This document shows positions 13,001 through 23,564 of a stretch of DNA of 64,000 bases, one piece after another. The stretch covers positions 11,938,001 through 12,002,000 of the forward strand of contig OU452198.1 in the NCBI GenBank assembly GCA_911728435.2, in the 5' to 3' direction. Every line of letters starts with the position of its first letter. Position 1 is the stretch's first letter. Under the pieces are notes generated by a model. That model ran no database searches. It had not been told where the DNA came from and worked only from the letters and a program-made list of their open reading frames with translations. The DNA comes from Apoderus coryli. Taxonomy: Eukaryota; Arthropoda; Insecta; Coleoptera; Attelabidae. Both the position numbers and the translations under genes were made by a program.

Positions 13001-16000
13001 TTTGCCGTTATTTAAAATAAATTAATAGTGAAACATACTAAAACAAGCTTTTATATAAATGCTCTAAAAAATCAAAATGTAATTAAAAGGTGCTACAAAA
13101 AATATATAAGATAAAATGTATACAAATTAATCAAGTCTACTCCTGTCTACTTGAAGTATTCGTGCTTGATACTTTGATGTTTGTGTGAGTCGCCGCCGTG
13201 TGTCGCATCGTCGCAATATTGGAATAATAATAAAATAGTAAACAGAGTTTTACAAAACAAACTTTAATATAATATGTTTTATAAAAGCTTTTAATGTGTT
13301 CTCATAAAACAAAATGCTTTTATAATTACTCTCTTATTAGCTTTTACGGGAGTAATTTAAACATAACCTAAATTGAGCTCTTTGTTTGTTATGTAGGTAT
13401 GTATGTTATAACTGCCGTTATTAAAACGGTTTGTTGAGTGTCTTTAAGAGAGTTCGAGGATCTTGAGGTAGAAAATTTGGCATGGGTTTATTGAGTATAG
13501 CAAAAAGCTTCTTCTGGAAAAATGCGGAACATGATTTGATACTGCCCAGGTTTTCTCTTAGTTTTGCATTTTTTTCTAGCTCACTTGTTGTGCTTGAAGC
13601 ATGATATTGATCACCAATTCTCTATTTCGGCTACCCGCTCACCATCTCGTAATAATTCCTCCTGAGAATTTATCAGTCTCCAAAATATTTGGTGTCTTAT
13701 AAATTGTCATTAATTTGATTAGATTCCATTACAGTTTCCTACTCATTATTATAGTCACTAATGCTTTCCCTTTGATAATTTATAATATTGTAATTAATTT
13801 TCTATTAAATGCACAACTGCTTTTCGTTTGGACATTTTAAACCTGTGTATGATATAACAATAAATATCAGTTGAAAATAAATAAGACTATGTTATATATT
13901 AGTTCTAGGTAATGTTGATGACAGCATTTTAATTTTATAAAATATGCATTGGCAACATATTTATTTTTTTATTGTTTTTAATAAAATAACTAAAAAACAA
14001 TTTTGTAATTATTAATTTGCGCACAAATTTGCTGCAGCAAACAAATCGCTCTTAATAACGACAATAAAAAAACTATTTTATTATTACGAAACGTACTTTA
14101 ACAGAATAATTTTATAATTGTTTTTAAAGGAACAAGTTAATCCAGACTAGTACTTTTACAAAATGCTTTTAAAACCAATTATCATTCGGAACAAATTCGT
14201 CCTATAAAAAATATTTTATAAACGTTTATAAAACTGTTACGATATCATATTTTATAACTATTTTATTATTTTGCTGTAAAAACGTTCTTAAAACAGTTTT
14301 TCTCACAGAAAAGTTTAATACAGCAGTTTTATCACCAAACGAACCTTTAAAGAACAAAAAAGTTTTTACTAAGCGGCAATAAAATAATTATAAAATATAT
14401 TAGTTCTTTAAGAATGTCGAATTGCTAGTTGGGCTCCTTCGAGTGTACCAAACCTGGATGATTTTGCCAAAAGTTCTGAACTTTTGTCGTCATCCAGGTA
14501 TATTAGTATGTATTTGGCAGTGCTAAACGCTATGCCAGTTGCTGGTCTGGTCCGATGAATTCTCCTTTAGCCCCTTCTCTTGCCAGAGAGTCGGCCATTT
14601 CATTGCCCCTTAAACCAGAATGGCCAGGGATCGAGACCAGAGTCAGGTTATTAAAGTGCACAAGTAACCACGTGAATGAAAATTTTCTAAAAAACTTGGT
14701 TATATATAGTTCATTTTATTGTTTATCCCTGGGTTATATATGTCCCAATAGGTATTTTTACTGGGATATATATGTCCCATTAGGTGTCGGTGGCAGACAT
14801 TCGCAAGCATGGGCCGATCAAAGTAATATCGGTGCTCATTTATTGAAACTGGGCCTACAAGAAGACGGTGCTATCGTTCCCAAAGAAAAATTGAAAAGAG
14901 GACCAAACTTTTATGTAGAATGTGTAATTTACCATTGTGCTTAGACTTAGAATTGATCCCAAAATAAATCTCTGGTGGTACATATATGTCCCATATTTTT
15001 TTGGCAAAACCGTTTAAAATAAAATGAAAATATTTTTATTAATATTAACACAACAAATTTGAATGTAATCGTATAAAAAAATCAAATCCGGATTGTAAGG
15101 GTTTTAAAGACTAATTACCTCTGTCCTTTTGGAACTTTCTTGAGATCCCAAACCACCTTAGCGAGGCCGCTCGGATTACAATCCTAATGATCGTCGGTTA
15201 CGGTGATCGAAAATGATCTTATATGATCAGGTTTGTGGTCTGTTCAATGAAACTCATCCGATCGACATATGTATTTCAAAGTCTACTTTAAGCAGATTGA
15301 TGAGAGTGTATAAATGTTCAAAAAATCATAGACAGAAACATATAAGTAACCCTCACATTTATGTAATAAAATAAACCACTGATGATAAACGTATGATACG
15401 AAACATGTCTGTCTAAAATTAGAAGGTTTCAACATATACATTTATTCAAATAGATAACTTACAGATATGCGTTATCATTTTTTGATATTAAAGTCTCGAA
15501 AAACGGGAAATTGTATTGTAGGTCCATCCACATTTTTTAAACACTCTATATAAGAGCTTTTTGTAAAAAGTTTTCACTCTCATGATTTCTTAATATTTCG
15601 TATTTGATTCATATCAACTTCAAATGGCTTAGCATTATAATGCATCCAATAAAAATGTTGTCAACAAATTGATAAACATTAGCAGTTAAATGCGATTTGC
15701 TATAATAACTAGGCGTGTTATCTAGCTTCTATTAAAATAGCAGCCTACACCAAAAAACTGCCGCCTAAAAGACTTTCTTGGAGAATTCAGAAATTCGTTC
15801 TCCAAATATGCTTCCATCCATCTGGTGATTACTGGTCAAAGCAGGATTTGTTTTTGTAAATAAATTTTTCCACTTTAAATGGAAGTAAAGATGAAAATGC
15901 AGGAATAACTTCGATTGATTCTCCGTTCTCTGCAGCTCCAGAAAATAAATTTTATACCACTTACATTTTCAATTAATAAGATTAGATGATAGTTCAAGGG

Positions 16001-19000
16001 TTGGTAATTAAATTAATAAAATGATTAACTCTGTAGTTGGTTGCTCCTAGTATCAACTTCTTGGAAGATATACTCATTAATAGTTTCGGCGACTGTGAGC
16101 TTTCTCGAGAGTTTAACAATTAATTTTTGTTGCATTGTTGTAGCGAAACAAGAAGAATCAGCGGTCAAACGAATTAAACTTGAGTATGATGAAATGAAAC
16201 CTAATCAACGTGAAGTTATGGAAGTGTGGGATCTAGTTACCAATAAAGAAACTCGGATAAAGTGTGATAAACAAATACTTTTAAATGCAATTCGATCAGG
16301 TAAATTTCTTATTATTAAACTAGTGTTTTCCAGCCAGACAAAGTTTTTCTGCATAAGTGGAAGGTCTCTAACTGATCAGTACCTACCATCCACTTTCTAT
16401 TTTCTCGAAATTTGTATTTTATGATCGTATCTTTAGTTCAACAAGAAATCATTTCATCTCCCATAGATATAGGGGAGACCGGGGTTGGTTGTTACACGGG
16501 GTAGGTTGTTACTTTTAATTTTAACTGGCAGGTCAGATGGCAGCACTTGTCTGCGGCCATGATTATGAGTGTTACAAGCAGGTGTATCCATAGTCTGTGT
16601 GTTGTGGACGCCGAGAGAAGATTGTATTTTTAAGGTAAGGTTTTATAATTTTTGTACCAAAATGTAATTTTATAATTGCATTTTTGATTCTTACTAGCTT
16701 AGTTAATGTGAAATGTATTATCCCGATCGTAGGTATTGTATAAAACCATGCTACTTGGCTTTTCATTGCATAAGGTGCAAATCCAAATTATTTTGAATGT
16801 GAGGGTTTTTTTAATACTTTTGTATAAAATGGCCACCAGGGGCAGGTTGTTACAATTCAAACGGGGCAAGTTGTTACTGTAACAACCTGCCTCGTAATCC
16901 AAGTTCATATATTTTTCATTATTACAAATGTACTTAGAAATCGGATGTAATAATATTTTGCTGTTTTCAGATCCACAAAGATGAGGAATTATAAAAAAAA
17001 GACAAATCGCGGTGAAACTCCAAAAGAAGTGATTTTAGCTGCTGTTAAAGAAGTTGCTGAAAAGAAAAATCTATTAGATCTGTGGCTGAAGAATATGGAA
17101 TAAATTTTATGACTCTTCAGAGATATGTTAAGAAGTATCAGAAAGCTGGTCCAATTGGTACGAGAACAATATATTCCAAAAAATACTTTATATAGAATAA
17201 CTTAATCTTATTTTATTACAGAGGGCAAAAACATTTCCACTGGATATTTAAAGAATAGGCAGATACTAACACAGTTTCAAGAAAACGAATTAGCTGTATA
17301 TGTAACAGAATGTTCGAGAATTTATCATGGTTTGTCTCCCAAAGATTTAAAGCAACTTGCATATCAGTTTTCAATGAAAAACAATGTAGTTGTACCAGAT
17401 AATTGGATTAAATCCGAATCCGCGTCATCTGATTGGCTTACGGGGTTTTTAAAACGACACCATGAATTATCGATACGCACGCCACAAGCCACTAGTTTAG
17501 GACGTGCCACAAGTTTTAATCGGCACAACGTAAGCTTGTTCTTTGAAAAGCTTTCCGATGTCCTTGGCAGACACAACTTTGGTGCCAACGATGTTTATAA
17601 TTTGGACGAGACGGGTGTCACGACCGTTCAAAGGCCGACAAAAATCATAGCTTCTAGAGGAACAAAGCAAGTGGGGGCAGTAACCTCGGGGGAAAGAGGA
17701 ACTCTGGTGACAGTGTGTGTAGCAGTTGACGCAAGTGGTAATTCCATTCCACCAATGTTTATCTTTCCACGGAAAAATTACAAGGAGCATTTTGTTTCCG
17801 ACGGACCACCAGGCTGCATAGGAACAAGTAACCCATCTGGCTGGATGATGAAAATGAAGAATGCTCTGTCTGATCTGTTGTGAGGCATTCAGTAACTCAA
17901 AATCCAAAGAAAAATGGGTTCAGTGTATTCAGTGTAAAGGGTGGGCGCATGAGCTCTGTAGCGATGGATGTGAATTATTTACATGTGTACACTGCGATTC
18001 CGACTAATATTTTACTTGGAGATAGACAGCGATATTTTGTATTTATAATGTGTGTTTTTCTTTTAATGTGAAGTTTACAGAGAGGGTTATTTGTTTTTGA
18101 GTATTTTGTTAAAATTGTTTATGGTTTAATAAAACAAAATTAGACAAACTACACTGAATTGCCTTTAGTAACAACCTGCCCCAATAAAGTAACAACTTGC
18201 CCCGAGGTGGGGTAACTTGATACAGTTTGCATAGGATATTTATATATAATTTTTTACAGAAAATATAAAGTTTTATGCAAATTTAAATATACTAACTTAT
18301 ATTAAAGTCATATATGCTTCGTATACGTAATTTGAAAAGAACATTGTAACTTTTCATTAGGCCCACAAATATATTCTTTAAAAATTGTAACAACCAACCC
18401 CGGTCTCCCCTACCGTTGTCTAATATGTTGTTTCTGAGAATGTATCTGTGATGTTGCATCGTGGAGGCCAAAGTGATGTCATTTATACAGAAATCCAAAT
18501 TGGATGGATGGATGGATATGGTATTTTCACGCACAAATTGAACCAATTAGGTTTTGCCTCAAACATAAAATTGTTTTTAAAAAATATCTGCGAAACAAAT
18601 ATCCGTACGTATTTCACTATGGTTACCAGTCTTACAAATTTGGGGCATCTTCTGGAATTCCTTAGGAATCTAACTTGCGGCCAATATTTTGTCTATTGTT
18701 TGTTAAAGAGTCGTAATGTGTGCTGGATTTCGGTTGGCGAATGTTTGCAGATGATCTTAAATTTGGCCCTTCAGTTCAAGGCATCGATGCTTGTGTTTAC
18801 GTGTAAACATGTATCAAATGTCGAGGAGTGCTTCAATTTTACTAAACTTTCGCTAAATCCATATATATTAGTTTTACCAAAAACGATCACTGATTTTAAT
18901 TAATAACTTTCAAATATCTCGTTGAGAATCTGCCAGTGATGGATGTTTGTACTAAGAACTACACTGAAATTTGTAATGATTGCTGTATTTTCTTTTCGGA

Positions 19001-22000
19001 TCATTTGACTATCTTATTTAAACTAAGTAATAATAATTTAGATCTTGTTAATGTTTTTGGCTCAACTGTTCAACAATAAAATCTATTATTATAATCATGT
19101 ATCAAGTGGTAAACAAACTTTTAGGTGTTCCCAGAGGTAAACGAGGTGAGGTTTGGCAGTTTCTAGCTGAGCAAGCAACATTAAAATGCCCACCAATCGA
19201 CACACACAAATTTCCAAACTACAGTCTTCCCTATGAGACGCTATTGAAGCAATTAACGTCCCATCAACATGCCATTTTAATTGATTTGGGGCGGACATTT
19301 CCAAATCATTCCTATTTTAGTAGTCCAATGGGACCAGGCCAATTGGCACTTTTCAATCTACTGAAAGCGTATTCATTGCTTGATCCAGAAGTTGGCTACT
19401 GTCAAGGATTGAGCTTTGTTGCAGGTGTATTACTTTTACATGTAAGTAGGTTTTTTTTTGTTAATACTGTGGTAACATGGGACACCATTTTTTTATTTTT
19501 TGAATTGAGGAAAAAATGACATGTGATATAAAGTTTTTCTTTTTAATTACTTGAAAATTAACTTTAAATCATTGTGATTCATTATTTTGAACAAATATGT
19601 TTAAATATTCATACTCATAGTGGATTTCTTCAATTTTTTCAAAACTTATATATTATTTTTTCGATTGGCAAGTTCAAAGTTTTTACATTTTGTCAGATGA
19701 AAATAGCATACAGCACCGAATGCAAAACATAAAACGTAGATCTCGTTGCGTTTCAGCGAAACTCCCAATATCCATGTCCAATCTTTAATCCTATTTAAGA
19801 AAATCTCGCGAAAACCTGCAAAATACTCATCCGTGGCCGCTATGATTCCCTCAGTCGACGTGAAACGCTTACCCCCCGAGCCAAGTTTTCGTCGGACAGG
19901 GCCCAGTCTAGAGCACGATTGTGCTCATTGTCCAAAGTCAACAAACGCGGTACTCTTCGAACGGACAGTTTACTGTAACTGTTTGTGCACGATATTTTTC
20001 TCATGGCTCAGCTATCTGATTGATTTCGTCGCGTGTCTTCCCTTTGAAAAACCGAAACCGAATGATATTGTTCTTTTTCCATTTCACAAAAGACCACTCC
20101 AGTCCACTTCAAACAGTTCTCGGACACTAACTACTCGACGGACTTGATTGATATTGTTAACGTGGCCGTTTGCAAATAACAACAAGAATACGATGCAGTG
20201 TTGACAGATGGCTTCGGAATGAACTAATTTTAATGAAAACCGTTCACAACATAAAGTCGTTATCACTAAAAATCATGGGGGAAAGATATTTACGAATTCG
20301 TTTCTGTCCTATTATGAGCTTGACAGAATTCGTAAAGGACCCCTGAAATGTGATATTTTATTAAAATAAAGACTGTGTTACCATGCAATTGTGACACACT
20401 GGTCATTAAATTCTAAATATTATTAACATACTTATAATTTTTAGCAATTTTGAGACTCTGCAGCTCTCATGTACCAGTCGCCGCTGCTTAACAATATTAC
20501 TTTCAGCATAAAACTATAAAAGTTTTTATAATTTTAGATGGAGGAGTCTCAAGCATTCTATTTGTTGAGACATTTAATGTTTAGAAGCAAGTTACGAAAA
20601 CAGTATCTTCCGGATATGATGACGTTACAAATAAAATTATACCAATTGTCTAGACTTGTTCATGATGATTTACCAGAATTGTATGAACATTTCGATAAGC
20701 ATGAGGTTGCACCAACTTTATATGCAGCGCCGTGGCTTTTGACTATATTTGCTTCACAATTTCCTTTAGGTTTTGTGACTAGAGTATTTGGTAAGTATAA
20801 TATAATTAAAAGTATACTTTTCAACAATACTTGACCAACAGTTCGTGATCTTCGCAAAAATAGTTTTTAAAGAAATCAATGAGAATCAACTAAACAATTT
20901 GAAACAATCCTTAAAAAAATTGTATGGGCAAAATATCAGAAGTAAATTTTATTTAATTTTAGAAAGAAATTTAGTTCACTTTGTATTGAGCCTAATCCAG
21001 AAGAGATTTAGTAAGTTCTGAACAACTTCACACTCCCATGCTTTCACCACTCCCGACTCATCAGTGGTGATCGGTAGGAACTGTGAATCAAATTTCCAAC
21101 ATTTACGAAAAACTTGTACTAGTACGAGATACCGAATGACAACAATTTCCAACAAAACTTAAAGTCTTGTTACATTATGTAACAAGCAATTCATCAATAA
21201 AGCCTCCCGCTAGGGAATTCGGGCGTATCGAGTGTTGGCAATCGGATGTAATGGAGTTGTTACTTCTTGTCCGGCCATCGTTTGTGAACTTTGTTTCACC
21301 GGGCATATTTTGCCTGCTCACCCTAGATGTCGCCACAAACATCTTGTTGTCATGTAATATATATTATTTTTTTAATGAAATTTTCTGCATGAATCACAAA
21401 CATTTTGACGTATGTGGTCTCCATGTGCCACCTTCTTCTCGCGGCCCTACCAACTGTTGCAATTCAAAGATTTGACTATAATTTTCTCCCATGTCTTCTT
21501 CAGAGTTTTCTTCATTTATGAAATTAAAAACTCATGGATAGAATATGCAGTTATTAGCTTGGTACCTCACACAGACACCAGCGTGATATTACTTATTTAT
21601 CAACAATGAACACTAATTTTGTATTAAATATTTTCCAGATTTTATCTTTCTTGAAGGACCAGATGTTATATTTCGTGTAGCTTTAGCTTTACTGACATAC
21701 CATAAAGATCAATTGTTGCTGTGCGATAGCTTTGAGGAAATCATGAATTATGTGAAAAATCAACTGCCTTCTATAGACAAACCAATCTTGGACAATATTA
21801 TCAAACAGGTACAATACTTCAATAATCGTAGTGTTAACATATTACTATACGGGTGTAGTTATAAAATAACGAGACTGCTGCTTTTAAGGAACCAGAACGC
21901 ATATAACAAAACCCTGTTATCTTGCGAACTAGGCGTCTACTATATCTGCAAACGAATCAGTGTAGCCGTACAATGAATTGTTGCGAGATTTATATAAAAC

Positions 22001-23564
22001 TTAAACATTTTGCATGAGTTAGGGGGGTGTACATCGAAGGTGATAATTACTGAATAAATGTAATTTCAAAATGAAACAATTTTCCGCAATAGTATCGTTA
22101 TGTTATAACCACATCTCGTATGCACATGAGAAATTTATGGAATCAACATTTGTTAGTTCCATTAAATTTACCTTCCTATTTATGCGAATTCCACTGCTAT
22201 TGGTGATAAAACGTACCGAGTAGCCTGTTTAAAAAGGATTAATGGAACATACATTTTGATATCTTATTGTGTTTCAATTTTAAGAACAGATTATATTGAA
22301 ATGCACGTTTTACCACTCGACCAAAAAACTTTTTGACGCTAACTCAGAAATTAATTCTCTTCTGCATCTGCATGCAGTGTTAGCGACACGTGCGATGTTT
22401 CAAAAAACGTTTTGGTAAAGTGGTCAAACGTGCCGTTTAATATAATCTGTTCTTACATCTGAAAAACAATAAAAAATTCTAAATTTTGATCTAATTATTA
22501 GGTTTGATATTTTTATACATACTAACCGTCACTTTTAGGTATACACAAGCGATATCAAAAAACAACTAGATGAATATAAAGTTGAATATCAAGTCCTTCA
22601 GGAGGAAATGACATCCGTACAACCACAAGTGGAGACATTGCAAAAACTTGAAGCACAAAACAAGTTGTTAACCGATCAAAATAAAACACTAATAACACAA
22701 TTGGAGCTGGCACTAGCCAATGTTCACAGATTGGAGAAAACACGTGTGTTTCAACAATCTCAAATTAATCGTTTGGAAATGCAAAGTAGAGCTTTTGATG
22801 TTACAATTGCTACTTTAGCCAATTTCGTTAACAGTATTGTAGAGCAGAAAGTAGACGTAGAAATACCTGAGGATGTACAACGAATCATGGCACAAATTTC
22901 CTTTTCTGAACGTCGAAAAAGTGAACTGAAACCACAAAATAATCTTATGAAAATGTTTACACAAGACCAACGTATATCTCCACCACCCAGAGTTATGGTT
23001 AAATCGCTTAGTACTGGAAAAATAGCACTGCCATCAAACATTGATTTGAGTATGCCGCGCTCAAACAGTCTGAATACCCAAGCGCAAAATATTCTTCAAC
23101 CGTCATTGAAAACCCAATCTCAGAAAACGCCAAGTAATTCTGCTGAGAGACGCTCCCAATTCTTCTCTGATTCACATAGTAACATTTTACAACAACGCAT
23201 AAATAATAACAAAATTGATATAAAAATTCAGGAGTTTGAGAACAATCGTCGGAACTCAATTAATGAGCAATCGTTAAAAGAGAATGCGGCACCACAAACA
23301 GATATTGTCCCAACCAACAATAATATAGTAAACACTGTTAGTTTACCTTTGAGAGAGGGAAATTCTGCTACACGTCTGGAGGTGTCACCATCAAACTCAG
23401 TTGACAGTGGGTTATGTACACCGTGTAGTCCAAAAAACCCAGACAATCACCCATTAAGTAATTGCGATGTGAATTTTACGTATAGCGGTACAAGAGAGTT
23501 GAAGCATATTAAAACTCTACGGAAATATAACAGAAATTCTAGTCCTGATATTATGGGTAAGTAA
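1684..23564 (+). CDS. plx: TBC1D1/TBC1D4-type Rab GTPase-activating protein, 5'-partial, 14 exons
   Basis: Exons: 1684-1809, 3084-3254, 4903-5310, 5369-5489, 5636-5783, 8542-8703, 10550-10727, 10785-10978, 11040-11278, 16144-16299, 19125-19441, 20538-20790, 21639-21808, 22539-23564. Each is bounded by AG/GT and phases are continuous, giving 3669 nt (1222 codons plus stop). Using residues of this partial product: the motif [20 protein letters not shown] at about 47-66; the second PTB-like domain at about 195-330; the calmodulin-binding/DUF3350 region ([17 protein letters not shown]) at about 545-610; the TBC domain at about 635-850 with arginine finger IDLGRTFP and glutamine finger YCQG; then a coiled coil (885-960) and a Ser/Asn-rich tail. 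The order matches vertebrate TBC1D1/TBC1D4, which switch off Rabs on transport vesicles; Drosophila pollux is the likely orthologue. The first PTB domain must lie left of the window. RRGS, RRAS and RRNS sites could be basophilic-kinase targets (inference). The stop lies inside a perfect donor (G|GTAAGTAA), so the 3' end is uncertain. Confidence 0.94.
1857..2311. mobile_element. MITE with 33-bp terminal inverted repeats
   Basis: Positions 1868-1900 begin GGATAGGTGAAACGACT and recur inverted at 2260-2292 with three mismatches. The outer ends look like TA-flanked Tc1/mariner termini (tatagtgtc; gacacactgta). There is no coding capacity. It lies in the intron after the first exon seen here. Confidence 0.7.
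2355..2690 (+). pseudogene. Tc1/mariner-like (DUF4817-type) transposase relic
   Basis: Translated with frame breaks, this gives pieces resembling the insect transposase family with an N-terminal DUF4817-like helix-turn-helix: [13 protein letters not shown], then a PYKVQ-like motif, then [16 protein letters not shown] followed by FWGTKNPQ. The last pair matches the family's conserved SDEAHF...GYVNKQN..WG..NP region, which carries the first catalytic Asp. Stops interrupt it and no terminal repeats were found. It starts about 45 bp after the MITE at 1857-2311; whether the two belong together is unclear. Confidence 0.6.
2691..3083. other. intron sequence, nothing recognised
   Basis: This is AT-rich intronic DNA between the transposase relic and the exon at 3084. 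The acceptor at 3082-3083 is ttctag. Confidence 0.5.
3590..4095 (-). pseudogene. decayed LINE reverse transcriptase fragment
   Basis: On the minus strand two frames give reverse-transcriptase pieces. The first is [20 protein letters not shown] (4092 downward), the usual GVPQGS.LGPLLF.IYIND block, followed by a degenerate block with LGVIVDD. Further downstream (about 3690-3600) comes [10 protein letters not shown], typical of the region after the LINE RT domain. Frameshifts and a Q-to-P change show that it is dead. Its 5' part may extend to about 4200, but I cannot support more. Confidence 0.65.
4096..4902. other. intron sequence, nothing firmly recognised
   Basis: Intronic DNA upstream of the exon at 4903. 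The part nearest 4200 may be more of the LINE relic. No conserved block was found in the rest. Confidence 0.4.
5835..6108. repeat. foldback/MITE, inverted arms of about 46-50 bp
   Basis: The arm at 5835-5884 contains ctaaatccctacatgcctga and is repeated inverted at 6063-6108 with a few mismatches. The roughly 180 bp between the arms has no coding potential. It lies in the TBC1D1-like intron between exons 5783 and 8542. Confidence 0.7.
6109..6924. other. intron DNA with repeat end motifs
   Basis: No gene recognised. Two acaccctgta motifs (6245 and 6526) look like ends of the ACAGGGTG repeat family described at 25421-27284. A cagacatgtttcgg...catcatcagtgg module lies at about 6652-6689. Confidence 0.4.
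6925..7094. repeat. 57-bp perfect hairpin followed by poly(A)
   Basis: Positions 6925-6981 and 6986-7042 are exact inverted repeats (57 bp) around the 4-nt loop caga. About 12 bp further on comes an uninterrupted run of about 42 A's (7053-7094). Such long perfect arms imply a recent foldback event or a snap-back reverse-transcription product. Confidence 0.9.
7593..7850 (+). pseudogene. THAP-domain fragment, frameshifted
   Basis: The frame opens [12 protein letters not shown] and runs through [16 protein letters not shown], the THAP signature with its invariant Trp. After a frameshift it resumes as [16 protein letters not shown], the C-x2-H block of the zinc site. The second Cys of the first pair is not visible and the frame is broken, so this is a relic, probably of a THAP-bearing DNA transposon. 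Positions 7851-8300 hold further non-coding sequence I could not assign. Confidence 0.7.
7851..8541. other. intron sequence, nothing recognised
   Basis: Possibly the rest of the THAP-bearing element. A short frame at 8106 ([13 protein letters not shown]) stops after 30 codons. No terminal repeat was identified. Confidence 0.35.
8704..9466. other. intron sequence, nothing recognised
   Basis: AT-rich intronic DNA between exon 8542-8703 and the TIR element at 9467. No coding block or clear repeat was seen. Confidence 0.4.
10040..10082. repeat. 18-bp perfect hairpin inside the TIR element
   Basis: The arm ctaaattgtgaccgatac (10040-10057) and its exact complement (10065-10082) flank a 7-nt loop. 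It lies where transposase coding sequence should continue and probably marks the break of an internal deletion. Confidence 0.9.
10229..10389. repeat. 45-bp inverted repeat, 71-bp spacer
   Basis: Positions 10229-10273 (core gtcgaaactccacgaaaaaa) are repeated inverted at 10345-10389 with one or two differences. This may be a small foldback element nested in the TIR element at 9467-10472. Confidence 0.8.
11690..14660 (-). pseudogene. LINE RNase H/C-terminal fragment, split by an insertion
   Basis: On the minus strand 14660-14434 encodes [20 protein letters not shown], the RNase H block of R1/I-type LINEs, and leads to the insertion junction. The frame then resumes at 11829 downward as [16 protein letters not shown], the block that follows RNase H in these elements. 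The two halves join in frame across the 2.6-kb element at 11830-14433, so the LINE was there first. The distal part is frameshifted. It lies in the intron between exons 11278 and 16144. Confidence 0.75.
11830..14433. mobile_element. 2.6-kb non-autonomous element, TTTTATAAA-rich
   Basis: The ends are inverted (CCCAACTAACAATT at left; AATTGCTAGTTGGG at right, one mismatch in 14). The body is very AT-rich and full of ttttataaa/tttataaaac words at both ends, as in subterminal transposase-binding arrays. No transposase is visible; short open frames such as 12565-12747 resemble nothing I know. The host LINE frame lets the empty site be read as aatgaaCTccttcg, so the target duplication is CT, or CTCC if the left terminus starts two bases later. 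I cannot assign the superfamily. Confidence 0.7.
14720..14995. repeat. cluster of ATATATGTCCC palindromic words
   Basis: Three copies of an atatatgtccc word (14737, 14768 and 14981) surround a short open frame containing [19 protein letters not shown]. This could be the end of a DNA transposon, but the family is not clear to me. Confidence 0.35.
14996..16143. other. intron sequence, mostly unassigned
   Basis: No gene recognised. A ccactgatgataaacg...acgaaacatgtct module at about 15375-15410 resembles the inverse of the module at 6652-6689. Exon 16144 follows an acceptor (ttgttgtag). Confidence 0.4.
16472..18410 (+). mobile_element. pogo/Tigger DNA transposon, decayed and internally deleted
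   Basis: The element runs from GGGGAGACCGGGGTTGGTTG to the exact inverse CAACCAACCCCGGTCTCCCC and is flanked by TA on both sides, as expected for pogo. The transposase relic (+) starts at 16981 ([16 protein letters not shown]), has a frameshift near 17065, a helix-turn-helix ([19 protein letters not shown]), an intron of about 60-70 bp ending at 17220, and a long open piece at 17221-17883. That piece has a CENP-B-like DNA-binding region ([22 protein letters not shown]) and the first catalytic motif YNLDETG. The frame breaks just after GTSNPSGWM; the second and third acidic residues are absent. A C-terminal Cys-rich WAHELC-type motif survives near 17945. It lies in the TBC1D1-like intron between exons 16299 and 19125. 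Confidence 0.9.
18430..19100 (+). pseudogene. decayed LINE 3' part next to the TBC exon
   Basis: In a stop-containing frame, pieces read [26 protein letters not shown] and FADDLKF, the spaced RT blocks of a LINE (the FADD box holds the catalytic Asp pair). The 3' end is an aataaaatctattattata tail at about 19075-19095, only about 30 bp before the acceptor of exon 19125. The long open frame at 18448-18903 is an out-of-frame shadow of this relic. Confidence 0.65.
19690..19880 (-). pseudogene. mariner transposase C-terminal fragment
   Basis: The minus strand from about 19878 reads [20 protein letters not shown] then [19 protein letters not shown], matching the end of mariner transposases (KRF.s.eEVi..te.YFa...W..Ci...GdYve). 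The remainder of the transposase is absent or unrecognisable in 19881-20280. Confidence 0.5.
19881..20537. other. intron sequence, nothing firmly recognised
   Basis: A 133-codon + strand frame at 19746-20147 is probably the antisense of the mariner relic and adjoining repeat. The acceptor ataattttag ends at 20537. Confidence 0.35.
20791..21638. other. intron sequence, nothing recognised
   Basis: AT-rich DNA between two TBC-domain exons. Open frames at 21167-21475 and 21412-21609 have no recognisable similarity. Confidence 0.4.
22281..22455. repeat. short MITE, inverted arms of about 45 bp
   Basis: The left arm taagaacagattatattgaa... at 22281 matches the inverted right arm ending ...ttaatataatctgttctta at 22455 with a few mismatches. 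It is 175 bp long, has no coding sequence, and lies in the last TBC1D1-like intron. Confidence 0.75.

Noticed and set aside
16981..17883. intact or domesticated pogo/CENP-B-like gene
   Set aside because: A frameshift near 17065 and loss of the second and third catalytic acidic residues; the ends and TA duplication show an ordinary transposon.
18448..18903. 151-codon + frame as a protein gene
   Set aside because: It is an out-of-frame reading of the decayed LINE at 18430-19100, whose RT blocks lie in another frame.
19746..20147. 133-codon + frame as a protein gene
   Set aside because: It overlaps, antisense, a mariner C-terminal relic and has no motif of its own.
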